Positions 1 to 5,772 of a stretch of 6,005 nucleotides of DNA are shown here, one piece after another. Below the pieces are notes generated by a model that was not told the DNA's origin, did not search any database, and worked only from the letters and a program-made list of their open reading frames with translations. Origin of the DNA: Pirellulaceae bacterium (GTDB lineage: Bacteria; Planctomycetota; Planctomycetia; Pirellulales; Pirellulaceae); the NCBI GenBank assembly GCA_020846515.1, contig JADLDX010000611.1:1-6005 (forward strand). The letters are read 5' to 3'. The first letter of the stretch is position 1, and each line of letters opens with the position of its first letter. Position numbers and translations under genes: made by a program.

Positions 1-616
1 GTTTGGCCACATCTTGCCCGCGGACGTCTGCGTAGTCGATGTCGTAGCGATTGTATTCCGAGAACAATTCATTCAGACGCGAGGGATGAGGATCGATATC
101 CAGCATGCCGGTGAAGAAGCCGACTGCCTCCGCGAACGAGGCCACGGGGATGACTTCGATCTCTTCCACCACCGCCGCCTCAGCCGCGTTCTCTTTCGGC
201 ACCAACAGGCCCTTGAGACCGGCATCCCGTGTGGCCATGGCCATCGACAAGGCACCTTTCACCGGACGAGTGTGCCCTTCGAGAGCCAGTTCGCCCACGA
301 CCGCAAACTCTTGAAAACGTTCCGATACCATCTGGCCGCTAGCCGCCAGAATGCCGAGCGAAATTGGCAAATCAAACGACGCGGCCTGCTTCGGCAGTTC
401 CGCGGGCGCCAGATTGATGACCACTCGATCGTTGGGACGTTGAAAGCCGCTATTGACCAGAGCCCGTTCGACGCGATGCGTGCTCTCCTTCACCGCCGCT
501 TCGGGCAAGCCGACCAACATCGTCTTGGGCAATGGGGTGGCAGATACATCCACCTCCACTTCCACCGGCAAGGCATCGATACCCAGCAATGAAAACGTCT
601 TCAGCTTCGCAAGCAT
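1..616 (-). CDS. comM: YifB/ComM family Mg-chelatase-like AAA+ ATPase, N-terminal part (runs off the window)
   Basis: An open minus-strand frame from ATG at 614-616 runs to the left edge without a stop and gives 205 residues. The start reads MLAKLKTFSLLGIDALPVEV. Features typical of the YifB/ComM N-terminal ChlI-like domain are visible: VGLPEAAVKES at about 35-45, RVERALVNSGF at about 49-58, INLAPAELPK at about 67-76, FDLPISLGILAASGQ at about 81-95 and VGELALEG at about 107-114. The last residues, DYADVRGQDVAK, are the conserved lead-in to the AAA+ core, so the Walker A, Walker B and C-terminal domains lie outside the window. Known family role: a hexameric helicase-like ATPase that promotes branch migration and recombination during natural transformation in some bacteria. 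Its role in planctomycetes is unproven. The start is supported by AGGAAGGA nine bases upstream. No damage is seen in the visible part. Family assignment is secure; use of the symbol comM rests on family similarity. Confidence 0.93.
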   Translation of the reverse strand, partial: MLAKLKTFSLLGIDALPVEVEVDVSATPLPKTMLVGLPEAAVKESTHRVERALVNSGFQRPNDRVVINLAPAELPKQAASFDLPISLGILAASGQMVSERFQEFAVVGELALEGHTRPVKGALSMAMATRDAGLKGLLVPKENAAEAAVVEEIEVIPVASFAEAVGFFTGMLDIDPHPSRLNELFSEYNRYDIDYADVRGQDVAK

Positions 617-625
617 TGGCCCGTA

Positions 626-633
626 TCCTTCCT
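626..633 (-). promoter_or_regulatory. Ribosome binding site of the comM-like gene
   Basis: On the minus strand the bases read AGGAAGGA, with nine bases between them and the ATG at 614-616. This is a good Shine-Dalgarno sequence at normal spacing. It supports this ATG as the start codon, and the encoded N-terminus also aligns with the usual start of YifB/ComM proteins. Confidence 0.7.
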
Positions 634-660
634 GAAGCGAATGAGTCTTTAAGTCCCAAT

Positions 661-686
661 AGCAGCATTGTCGACAGCAGCATTGT
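661..686. repeat. Short direct repeat, two copies of AGCAGCATTGT
   Basis: The 11-mer AGCAGCATTGT occurs at 661-671 and again at 676-686, giving a 15-base period. It lies in the 5' leader of the comM-like gene, about 45 to 70 bases upstream of its start codon. It may be a small slippage duplication or a paired binding site; nothing in the sequence decides between these. Confidence 0.6.
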
Positions 687-759
687 GAAGCGTACCCAAG
701 CCCCCCGCAAGCTGCCTGATATCCTCCTTTATAGTGGGCTGACAAGGGCGCGCGGCCAA

Positions 760-855
760 AAAAGGGGTCAGGTCTATTTTCCTTGGGTGTTGAGGGACCG
801 TCGTTGCTCGACGTCGCGCCAGCGTACGGCTTTTAAATGAGACCTGACCCCGTTT
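760..855. repeat. REP/REPIN-like palindromic element with GGGGTCAGGTCT arms
   Basis: The 12-base sequence GGGGTCAGGTCT at 764-775 is repeated as its exact reverse complement at 840-851. Adding the flanking A/T runs gives 16-base arms (760-775 and 840-855) matching at 15 of 16 positions. The 64-base interior contains a second perfect small hairpin, CGTCG-TTGCT-CGACG, at 799-813. Arms with the GGGGTCAGGTCT core resemble, from general knowledge, the REP-type palindromes mobilised in trans by IS200-like Y1 transposases (REP-associated tyrosine transposases, RAYTs) in many bacteria. No transposase gene is in this window, so this would be a non-autonomous copy. Open frames that cross it in several directions look like by-products of the palindrome. 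The inverted repeat is directly visible; the RAYT link is inference. Confidence 0.65.
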
Positions 856-878
856 CTCCTCGCCCAAAGGCGTTGAAT

Positions 879-940
879 CCACGCGTTTCGTGGGCTATCA
901 AAAGGTGACGCGGATGACCGCGTTCCTAAAGAACGGGCTA
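879..940. repeat. Cluster of three short perfect hairpins, two followed by GGGCTA
   Basis: Three perfect small stem-loops lie in 57 bases: CCACG-CGTTT-CGTGG (879-893), ACGCGG-ATGA-CCGCGT (908-923) and CGTTC-CTAAA-GAACG (921-935). The second and third share three bases, so they cannot both form fully at once. The first and third each run into GGGCTA (892-897 and 935-940), then an A-rich stretch, which makes them look like diverged copies of one unit. No T-run follows any stem on either strand, so an intrinsic terminator is unlikely. They could be an intergenic palindromic repeat family or a structured RNA segment. Confidence 0.5.
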
Positions 941-978
941 AGAAATAATCACGCTGTCACTTTGTTCCATGTCTGCTC

Positions 979-1014
979 AGGCATCCGGCCAATAACAACG
1001 TCCCAGCGAACCCA
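979..1014 (+). repeat. Left arm of a 36-base inverted repeat
   Basis: This arm begins AGGCATCCGGCCAATAA and ends CCCAGCGAACCCA. It matches the reverse complement of 1378-1413 at 35 of 36 positions; the only difference is C at 996 against A in the partner. Immediately inside it (1016-1038) is a further perfect 7-base stem, AAATTGC/GCAATTT, with a 9-base loop. The arm length and fidelity suggest the terminal inverted repeat of a small mobile element or a recent inverted duplication. Confidence 0.85.
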
Positions 1015-1377
1015 TAAATTGCCTAGCCTACGCAATTTCCAGCTGCCATCCGCGTTGGTCAAGTAATTGCTCTGTTGATAGGCGTGGCTCTAGCCATGTG
1101 GACCAATACCGACCGCTTCGCCAAGCTGAACCAGTGACACAAGCAGCTGCTGAACGCAGAGCATCTCGAATAGACTGAGGAACAGACATGGCGGCGGGCT
1201 CGCTCGTCTAGGCGGATGCCCCCCTGCATCAATGGATCTTACGCAGCACACCAACAAAAGAAAATTTGGCATGCCGAGAAGCCGCAGATAGTTTATAAGG
1301 AAGCTATCAAAGGCTACGGCGATTGGGCAAGTTTGGTTATGGGTGGCTCGATCGCGCCTGTCTTCCTTATCAACTAG
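1009..1377 (+). pseudogene. Decayed small membrane-protein gene (unknown family)
   Basis: One plus-strand frame reads protein-like across the segment between the 36-base repeats but carries in-frame stops at 1015 (TAA), 1024 (TAG), 1135 (TGA) and 1171 (TAG). It ends at a TAG at 1375-1377, directly before the right repeat arm. Readable stretches are TQFPAA, then IRVGQVIALLIGVALAMW (a basic start followed by a likely membrane helix, codons 1048-1101), TNTDRFAKLNQ, HKQLLNAEHLE, and near the end YKEAIKGYGDWASLV followed by MGGSIAPVFLIN, a second hydrophobic segment. The arginine-rich stretch at about 1189-1215 may mark a frameshift. An N-P codon pair at 1009-1014 recalls the NPY-type N-termini of many small planctomycete membrane proteins. 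I do not recognise the family. A chance frame cannot be excluded. Confidence 0.4.
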
Positions 1378-1413
1378 TGGGTTCGCTGGGACGTTTTTAT
1401 TGGCCGGATGCCT
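1378..1413 (-). repeat. Right arm of the 36-base inverted repeat
   Basis: This is the reverse complement of 979-1014 apart from one base. It starts directly after the final TAG of the decayed frame and ends 13 bases before the last base of the DUF1501 stop codon on the minus strand. Any transcript reading past the DUF1501 gene would therefore contain this arm almost at once, and could pair with the other arm across a 363-base loop. Confidence 0.85.
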
Positions 1414-1426
1414 CAGGTCGGAAGTA

Positions 1427-2851
1427 TCACAACAGGATCTCCTTCACCACTTGGCCATGCACGTCGGTCAGGCGGTAGTCGCGACCCTGGAAACGGTGAA
1501 CCAAGCGCGTGTGATCAACGCCAAGCAAGTGCAAAGCCGTCGCGTTCAAGTCATGAATGTGTACCGGGTCGCGGACGATGTTGTAGCTAAAATCGTCCGT
1601 CTCGCCAAAGACCGTACCTCCTCGGACGCCCGCACCTGCCATCCAGATGCTGTAGCAACGCGGATGATGGTCGCGTCCATAATTGTTGGGCGTTAGCACG
1701 CCTTGTGAATAGACCGTGCGTCCGAATTCGCCTCCCCATATTACCAACGTGTCCTCCAACATCCCACGTTCCTTGAGCTCCCCCAGCAACGCTGCCGTTG
1801 GCTGATCCGTGTCGTAACACTGACTCCGTATGCCCTTGGGCAAATCGTTGTGCTGGTCCCAACCCCGATGGTACAACTGAATGAATCGAACTCCCCTTTC
1901 CGCCAGCCGACGCGCTAAGATGCAGTTGGCGGCATAAGTGCCGGGCTTCTTGGATTCAGGTCCATAGCGATCGAAAACACTTGCCCGTTCATGAGAAAGG
2001 TCTGCCAATTCCGGTACTGCCGATTGCATACGAAAGGCCAATTCATATTGCTCGATGCGGGCTTGGATCTCCGGGTCTTGCAGCTCTGAATAGGCCAATT
2101 GATTCAAGCTGGCCACATCGTTCAACATGGCGCGTCTTCGATCGAGAGTCATGCCAGGCGGATTGGACAAATAGAGCACGGGGTCCTTGCCGGAGCTAAA
2201 GCGAACACCTTGATACTTCGTTGGCAGAAAACCGGATCCCCACATGCGTTCGTGCAACGGCTGCGCGTTGGTCGGTCCACTTGGTCTAGAAATCATGACC
2301 ACAAATGTGGGCAAATCGGCATTCTCTGAGCCTAGCCCATACGATACCCAGGCACCGAACGAAGGCCGCCCTCCGAACGAATGGCCGGTTTGCAATAGTG
2401 TCATCGCTGGATCGTGATTGATGGCCTCGGTATGCAAGGTTTTGATCAAACACAGATCGTCCGCAAATTTGGCCGTGTAAGGCAATAACTCGCTTAGCCA
2501 CATGCCTGACTGACCATGTTGTTGAAACGAGAACAACGAGGGAGCAACGGGAAATCGCTTCTGCCCCGAAGTCATGCCGGTGAGTCTTTGTTGGCCGCGC
2601 ACCGAATCTGGTAAGTCTTTGTCGAATTGTGTGGCCAACCCTGGTTTGTAGTCGAATAAATCAAGCTGCGATGGCGCTCCCGCTTGCGTCAGCCAGATCA
2701 CCCTTTTCGCGCGGGGCGCAATCGCACCGGATGACTGAGCGAACAACCTAGGAGTTAGAAGCGAAGCTAGCGCTATGCTTCCGATCCACTGCCGACGAAG
2801 CAATCGATGTGGGAGCGTTCCAGAGTTACGTTGAATCGTGTTGTTTGTCAT
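1427..2851 (-). CDS. DUF1501 family exported protein, alkaline-phosphatase-like fold
   Basis: This 474-residue protein belongs to DUF1501, a family abundant in planctomycetes and related to the sulfatase/alkaline phosphatase superfamily. A Tat-like signal is seen at about 17-38: twin arginine R19-R20 in LLRRQWIGS, a hydrophobic stretch and a likely cut after LFA. Family-typical stretches follow: RVIWLTQAGAPSQLDLFDYKP (about 50-70), HTEAINHDPAMTLLQTGHSF (about 140-159), the probable metal/active-site residues H328, W331, D332 and H334 in YHRGWDQHND, GGEFGRT at 373-379, GRDHHP at 392-397 and HIHDLNATALHLLG at 431-444. Length is normal for the family. The gene follows the PSCyt gene after 21 bases, with AAGGA 13 bases upstream of the ATG, so it is almost certainly the last gene of the operon. 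The substrate is unknown; export to the periplasm is inferred. No obvious terminator follows. Confidence 0.92.
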   Translation of the reverse strand: MTNNTIQRNSGTLPHRLLRRQWIGSIALASLLTPRLFAQSSGAIAPRAKRVIWLTQAGAPSQLDLFDYKPGLATQFDKDLPDSVRGQQRLTGMTSGQKRFPVAPSLFSFQQHGQSGMWLSELLPYTAKFADDLCLIKTLHTEAINHDPAMTLLQTGHSFGGRPSFGAWVSYGLGSENADLPTFVVMISRPSGPTNAQPLHERMWGSGFLPTKYQGVRFSSGKDPVLYLSNPPGMTLDRRRAMLNDVASLNQLAYSELQDPEIQARIEQYELAFRMQSAVPELADLSHERASVFDRYGPESKKPGTYAANCILARRLAERGVRFIQLYHRGWDQHNDLPKGIRSQCYDTDQPTAALLGELKERGMLEDTLVIWGGEFGRTVYSQGVLTPNNYGRDHHPRCYSIWMAGAGVRGGTVFGETDDFSYNIVRDPVHIHDLNATALHLLGVDHTRLVHRFQGRDYRLTDVHGQVVKEILL

Positions 2852-2872
2852 AAATCGGACTCGTTCCTTGAA

Positions 2873-5272
2873 CTACTTGGAGATAAACTCGTCTAGATTC
2901 ATGAACGTTGTCGCCAGGGTGGTCATCGCTGCCAGTTCAATTGCATCGATGCCCAACTCACGTTTGTTTTCACCGACGCTCAATAATTCGGTGGCTGCCG
3001 TTTGGTCCTTACTAAAATCGTCTTTCGCGCGATTGTAGGCAGCGACCATGACTTGCAACTCCGGTTCACTCGGCTCGCGAGACAAGAGGAGTTTGAAGCC
3101 GAACCGAATGCGTTCCTCGATGCAACTCCCGCCCTCGTTCCACATCCTGGCTGCGACAAACCGAGCCGCCTCGACATACGTTGGATCATTCATAAGATTC
3201 AAAGCTTGCAAGGCGGTGTTCGAACGCGAACGCCGCACGCTACAGAATTCACGAAAGGGGGCGTCAAACGCCAGCATCGCAGGATGAGGCACCGACCTCT
3301 TCCAGTAGGTGTACATACTTCGTCGGAACAGTTCATCTCCTTTTCCTTGAACGTAAACGTTGTAGCCGTTGCCCGCAGTGACTTGTTCGTACAAACCTGT
3401 CGGATGATAAGGTCGTACCGATGGACCACCTATCTTTTGAGAGAGCAAACCGCTAACGGCGAGCGTTTGATCGCGAATCAACTCGGCCATCAATCGATGG
3501 CGTGGTCCACGCGCCAGAGTCCGGTTGTCCAAATCCATGTCATGCATCGCCTGGGTAGCAGACGATTGTTGACGATAAGTATGGCTGGTAACGATTAAGC
3601 GCATCAATTGTTTCACATCCCATCCGGACTCGCGGAATCGGACACTTAACCAAGCCAGCAATTCAGGATGGCTGGGCAATTCGCCTTGCGTGCCAAAATC
3701 TTCGCTCGTCCGAACGAGGCCGCTGCCGAACAGCTGTTGCCAGAATCGGTTTACGGTCACGCGCGCCGTCAGCGGATTCTCGTTGCTGACAAGCCAATAG
3801 GCCAACCCTAGCCGATTTCGCGGCAAGGCGTCCGACATCGGCGGCAAGATTGCGGGGGTGTTCGCAGTGACTTCGTCGCCCAATTTATCATAGGCTCCGC
3901 GATCCAAGATGTAGGTCTTGCGCGGTTTCGATTCCGACATGATGAGCGTTGTGGGAATTTCGTCTTCGGCAGCTTGAACCTCCTTTTTGCACTTGGCGAC
4001 AGCAGCGGTTAGCTCGACAAATCTCGGTTGGGACTCCAAGCTCTTTTGTTCTGCTTGCTTTTGCTCGTCGGACAGGTCGGGTTTCCATTCCTTTTTGGCG
4101 GTACTCGTGTAGTCATCAAGTTCGCGTGTCGCTTCGTCCCGTTTCTTTTTGAGCGACGCTACTTTGGAGTCGAGTTCGGGAGTGCTGAGTTGCACAAACG
4201 GAGGAGCATTGCGTCGGATAGGATTGGCATAGATGCCAACTCCCCGTTCGGACACATTGTGAAAGAACGCCTTCATCGAGTAGAAGTCACGTTGCGTAAA
4301 CGGATCGAATTTATGATCGTGGCAACGAGCACATTGAAAGGTTTGCCCCAACCAGACGGAAGCCGTAGTCTCAACGCGGTCGGCCGTGTACTCGGCTAGG
4401 AACTCTTCATCGATGATCCCGCCTTCTTCGTTGAGCATATGATTGCGATGAAAGCCGGTCGCTATCTGCTGGCTCAGGGTTGCGTTGGGCAGCAAGTCGC
4501 CCGCCAACTGTTCGATAGTAAATTGGTCGAAGGACATATTGGCGTTGAATGCGTCTATGACCCAATCACGCCATGCCCACAGCTCGCGATTCCGATCGAC
4601 CTGATAGCCATTGGTGTCGGCGTAGCGAGCTGCGTCGAGCCAATCGATAGCCATGCGTTCACCGTACTGTGGCGACGCCAACAAACGATCAACCACGCGC
4701 TCATACGCATCTTCCGATTCGTCACGCAGAAAGTTATCCACTTCGTCCGGCGTGGGCGGCAATCCGATCAAATCAAATTTGACGCGGCGAAGCAAGCGGA
4801 ACTTGGTCGCTTGATTCGCCAAGTTCCAACCGCGTTGATCGAGCTTGGCTTGAACAAACCAATCAATCGCGTTGTTCGTTGGTGGCGTATTGGCGATGAG
4901 ATCGGGCAGAGGAGGCTGGATGAGCGGAGTGAAGGCCCAGAACGGTTGGTACTCGGCTCCTTGTTCGATCCAGCGCAGAAGGAGGTTGCGCTGTTTCGGT
5001 GTTAGGTTCTTTCCAGACTCGAGCGGTGGCATCCGCTCATCGCCTGCCTCCGCAGAGATTCGCTCGATGAAACTCTTTCGATCAAAGGTATTCGAGACAT
5101 CCAATCGCAAACCTGCTTTGCGTCGACTCTCGTCCGGTCCATGGCAATGAAAGCAGTTCTCCGAGAGGATCGGGCGAATCTCGCGATCAAATTCAACGCG
5201 ATCGTCGCCGCAAGCCATGCCTGCGATCAACGCCAGAACGACTGTCACACCAATTCGAAATAGAGGCATCAT
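2873..5272 (-). CDS. Planctomycete cytochrome-like protein: PSCyt1, DUF1549 (PSCyt2) and DUF1553 (PSD1) domains
   Basis: A 799-residue exported protein of the planctomycete-specific PSCyt/PSD architecture. A signal peptide covers about 1-21 (LFRIGVTVVLALIAGMA). PSCyt1 (about 27-110) carries the haem motif CFHCH at 40-44 and the downstream ERMPP, M81 being a possible axial ligand. DUF1549 (about 134-345) includes FDLIGLPPTPDEV, RYADTNGYQVDR and a second haem motif CARCH at 314-318 in CARCHDHKFDP. A charged, probably coiled-coil linker spans about 364-437. DUF1553 (about 484-760) has TVNRFWQQLFG, RTSEDFGTQGELPSHPELL, HRLMAELIRDQ and the conserved SNTALQALNLMNDPTYVEAAR. Many relatives are longer, with a carbohydrate-binding-like insert in the middle; this one has only the coiled linker. 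Its start abuts the stop of the upstream gene (TGA-ATG-ATG), implying translational coupling. Two adjacent ATGs make the exact start uncertain by one codon. Function is presumed envelope electron transfer or polymer degradation; no reaction is established. Confidence 0.93.
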   Translation of the reverse strand: MMPLFRIGVTVVLALIAGMACGDDRVEFDREIRPILSENCFHCHGPDESRRKAGLRLDVSNTFDRKSFIERISAEAGDERMPPLESGKNLTPKQRNLLLRWIEQGAEYQPFWAFTPLIQPPLPDLIANTPPTNNAIDWFVQAKLDQRGWNLANQATKFRLLRRVKFDLIGLPPTPDEVDNFLRDESEDAYERVVDRLLASPQYGERMAIDWLDAARYADTNGYQVDRNRELWAWRDWVIDAFNANMSFDQFTIEQLAGDLLPNATLSQQIATGFHRNHMLNEEGGIIDEEFLAEYTADRVETTASVWLGQTFQCARCHDHKFDPFTQRDFYSMKAFFHNVSERGVGIYANPIRRNAPPFVQLSTPELDSKVASLKKKRDEATRELDDYTSTAKKEWKPDLSDEQKQAEQKSLESQPRFVELTAAVAKCKKEVQAAEDEIPTTLIMSESKPRKTYILDRGAYDKLGDEVTANTPAILPPMSDALPRNRLGLAYWLVSNENPLTARVTVNRFWQQLFGSGLVRTSEDFGTQGELPSHPELLAWLSVRFRESGWDVKQLMRLIVTSHTYRQQSSATQAMHDMDLDNRTLARGPRHRLMAELIRDQTLAVSGLLSQKIGGPSVRPYHPTGLYEQVTAGNGYNVYVQGKGDELFRRSMYTYWKRSVPHPAMLAFDAPFREFCSVRRSRSNTALQALNLMNDPTYVEAARFVAARMWNEGGSCIEERIRFGFKLLLSREPSEPELQVMVAAYNRAKDDFSKDQTAATELLSVGENKRELGIDAIELAAMTTLATTFMNLDEFISK

Positions 5273-5713
5273 TCACTTCGTCAACTCAAACTCAAAGTTG
5301 TTTTGCTTTTTCGACTCGACTTGAACCGACAGTGGCGAGCCTGATGAGTCTCGATAACGGTCTGCCCAGGGTCCGCGGGGAGGGGGCTTTTGCATTCCGT
5401 CGGGAGTCGTCGGAATGTCAGCGCCGAGCGGCCAGCTTTCCGTCACCGTGACCATGTGCTTTCCCACCGCTGCTCCATCCCCCGGTGATTCCGACCGCAG
5501 GGAATTGAATCTGCCTTGTTCGTCCGTCTGAGCAAACGCCAGTTTTGCTTGATCAATGCCCTGCGGGAAAAACGTTACCAGTGCATGTTTGACAGGCTGG
5601 CCTTGGAAGGTAACGACACCTGAAACAGGCGCTTTCTCCGGACCACTTGGGCCACAGCCCGTGCCAAACAAAATCAGCACTCCAAGTAACCATAAGCCAG
5701 TGCGTTTGCACAT
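5273..5713 (-). CDS. Small lipoprotein with carboxypeptidase-regulatory-like (transthyretin-like) domain
   Basis: From the ATG at 5711-5713 this encodes 146 residues. The N-terminus MCKRTGLWLLGVLILFGTGC is a signal peptide with a lipobox-like end at C20 (FGTGC, with glycine rather than the usual leucine at -3). A beta-sandwich domain follows: PVSGVVTFQGQPVKHALVTFFP at about 29-50, TDEQGRF at about 62-68, GAAVGKHMVTVTES at about 78-91, and the typical planctomycete tail SPLSVQVESKKQNNFEFEL. An upstream ATG in the same frame at 5743 and a longer frame to 5809 exist, but they lack a ribosome binding site and the latter overlaps the DUF1559 coding end. The 5713 start has GGAG ten bases upstream and gives a proper signal peptide. 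It lies 59 bases after the DUF1559 stop and directly adjoins the PSCyt gene. Likely an envelope-anchored protein of unknown binding partner. Confidence 0.85.
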   Translation of the reverse strand: MCKRTGLWLLGVLILFGTGCGPSGPEKAPVSGVVTFQGQPVKHALVTFFPQGIDQAKLAFAQTDEQGRFNSLRSESPGDGAAVGKHMVTVTESWPLGADIPTTPDGMQKPPPRGPWADRYRDSSGSPLSVQVESKKQNNFEFELTK

Positions 5714-5723
5714 ACTTCGAAAT

Positions 5724-5727
5724 CTCC
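5724..5727 (-). promoter_or_regulatory. Ribosome binding site deciding the lipoprotein start
   Basis: GGAG on the minus strand (within GTGGAGATT) lies ten bases before the ATG at 5711-5713. The alternative ATG at 5743 has CCCTCAA directly upstream and no purine-rich site, so the shorter protein is preferred. Confidence 0.6.
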
Positions 5728-5772
5728 ACGCGAGAAAATTCATTTGAGGGAATTGGGGCCTGTTTTGTTCGA

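Larger units (their letters stand above)
979..1413. mobile_element. Possible MITE-like element or inverted-duplication remnant bounded by 36-base inverted repeats
   Basis: A 435-base segment is bounded by near-perfect 36-base inverted repeats and holds no intact gene, only a decayed frame (about 1009-1377). The size and symmetry fit a non-autonomous element. A hexamer CTCAGG is present at both ends (976-981 and 1412-1417) but overlaps the repeat arms, so it is weak evidence for a target-site duplication. No transposase motif was recognised inside. An alternative is that one arm is an inverted copy of the 3' flank of the neighbouring DUF1501 gene. The inverted repeat is certain; calling the whole segment a mobile element is inference. 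Confidence 0.4.
617..1426. other. Repeat-rich intergenic region between the DUF1501 operon and the comM-like gene
   Basis: These 810 bases carry no intact gene. They contain the 5' leader of the comM-like gene, an 11-mer direct repeat, the GGGGTCAGGTCT palindrome, the hairpin cluster and the 36-base inverted repeats with the decayed frame. Both neighbouring transcription units are on the minus strand, so a promoter for comM should lie here. No convincing -35/-10 pair was found; TATAAA on the minus strand at 728-733 has no partner at normal spacing. No intrinsic terminator with a T-run was seen after the DUF1501 stop. Confidence 0.7.

Noticed and set aside
14..592. 192-codon open frame on the plus strand
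   Set aside because: It lies antisense to the well-conserved comM-like coding sequence, and its composition (runs of H, R and Q) is typical of a shadow frame.
450..710. 86-codon minus-strand frame starting at TTG 710
   Set aside because: Most of it overlaps comM in a different frame and reads as low-complexity G/R/S sequence. Only the upstream Shine-Dalgarno match is kept as a low-interest note.
728..733. TATAAA (minus strand) as a -10 box for comM
   Set aside because: No acceptable -35 hexamer lies 16-18 bases upstream; the TTGTCA nearby is only six bases away.
649..882. 77-codon minus-strand frame through the GGGGTCAGGTCT palindrome
   Set aside because: It is created largely by the repeat arms and interior; frames of this kind arise wherever this palindrome inserts, and there is no domain-like sequence.
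879..935. Hairpins read as intrinsic terminators
   Set aside because: None is followed by a T-run on either strand, and no intact gene ends next to them.
617..1426. CRISPR array or tRNA/rRNA gene in the intergenic region
   Set aside because: There are no regularly spaced identical repeats with unique spacers, and no tRNA cloverleaf or rRNA sequence is recognisable.
1343..1696. 117-codon plus-strand frame
   Set aside because: It is antisense to the DUF1501 C-terminus and crosses the right repeat arm; no family features.
3002..3598. 198-codon plus-strand frame
   Set aside because: It is antisense to the DUF1553 region of the PSCyt gene, which has clear conserved motifs on the minus strand.
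4439..5005. 188-codon plus-strand frame
   Set aside because: It is antisense to the PSCyt1/DUF1549 coding region; a shadow frame.
5206..5216. Lipoprotein anchor at C21 of the PSCyt protein (GMAC)
   Set aside because: The -3 position is glycine and -2 methionine, a poor lipobox; ordinary signal peptidase cleavage around the same site is at least as likely.
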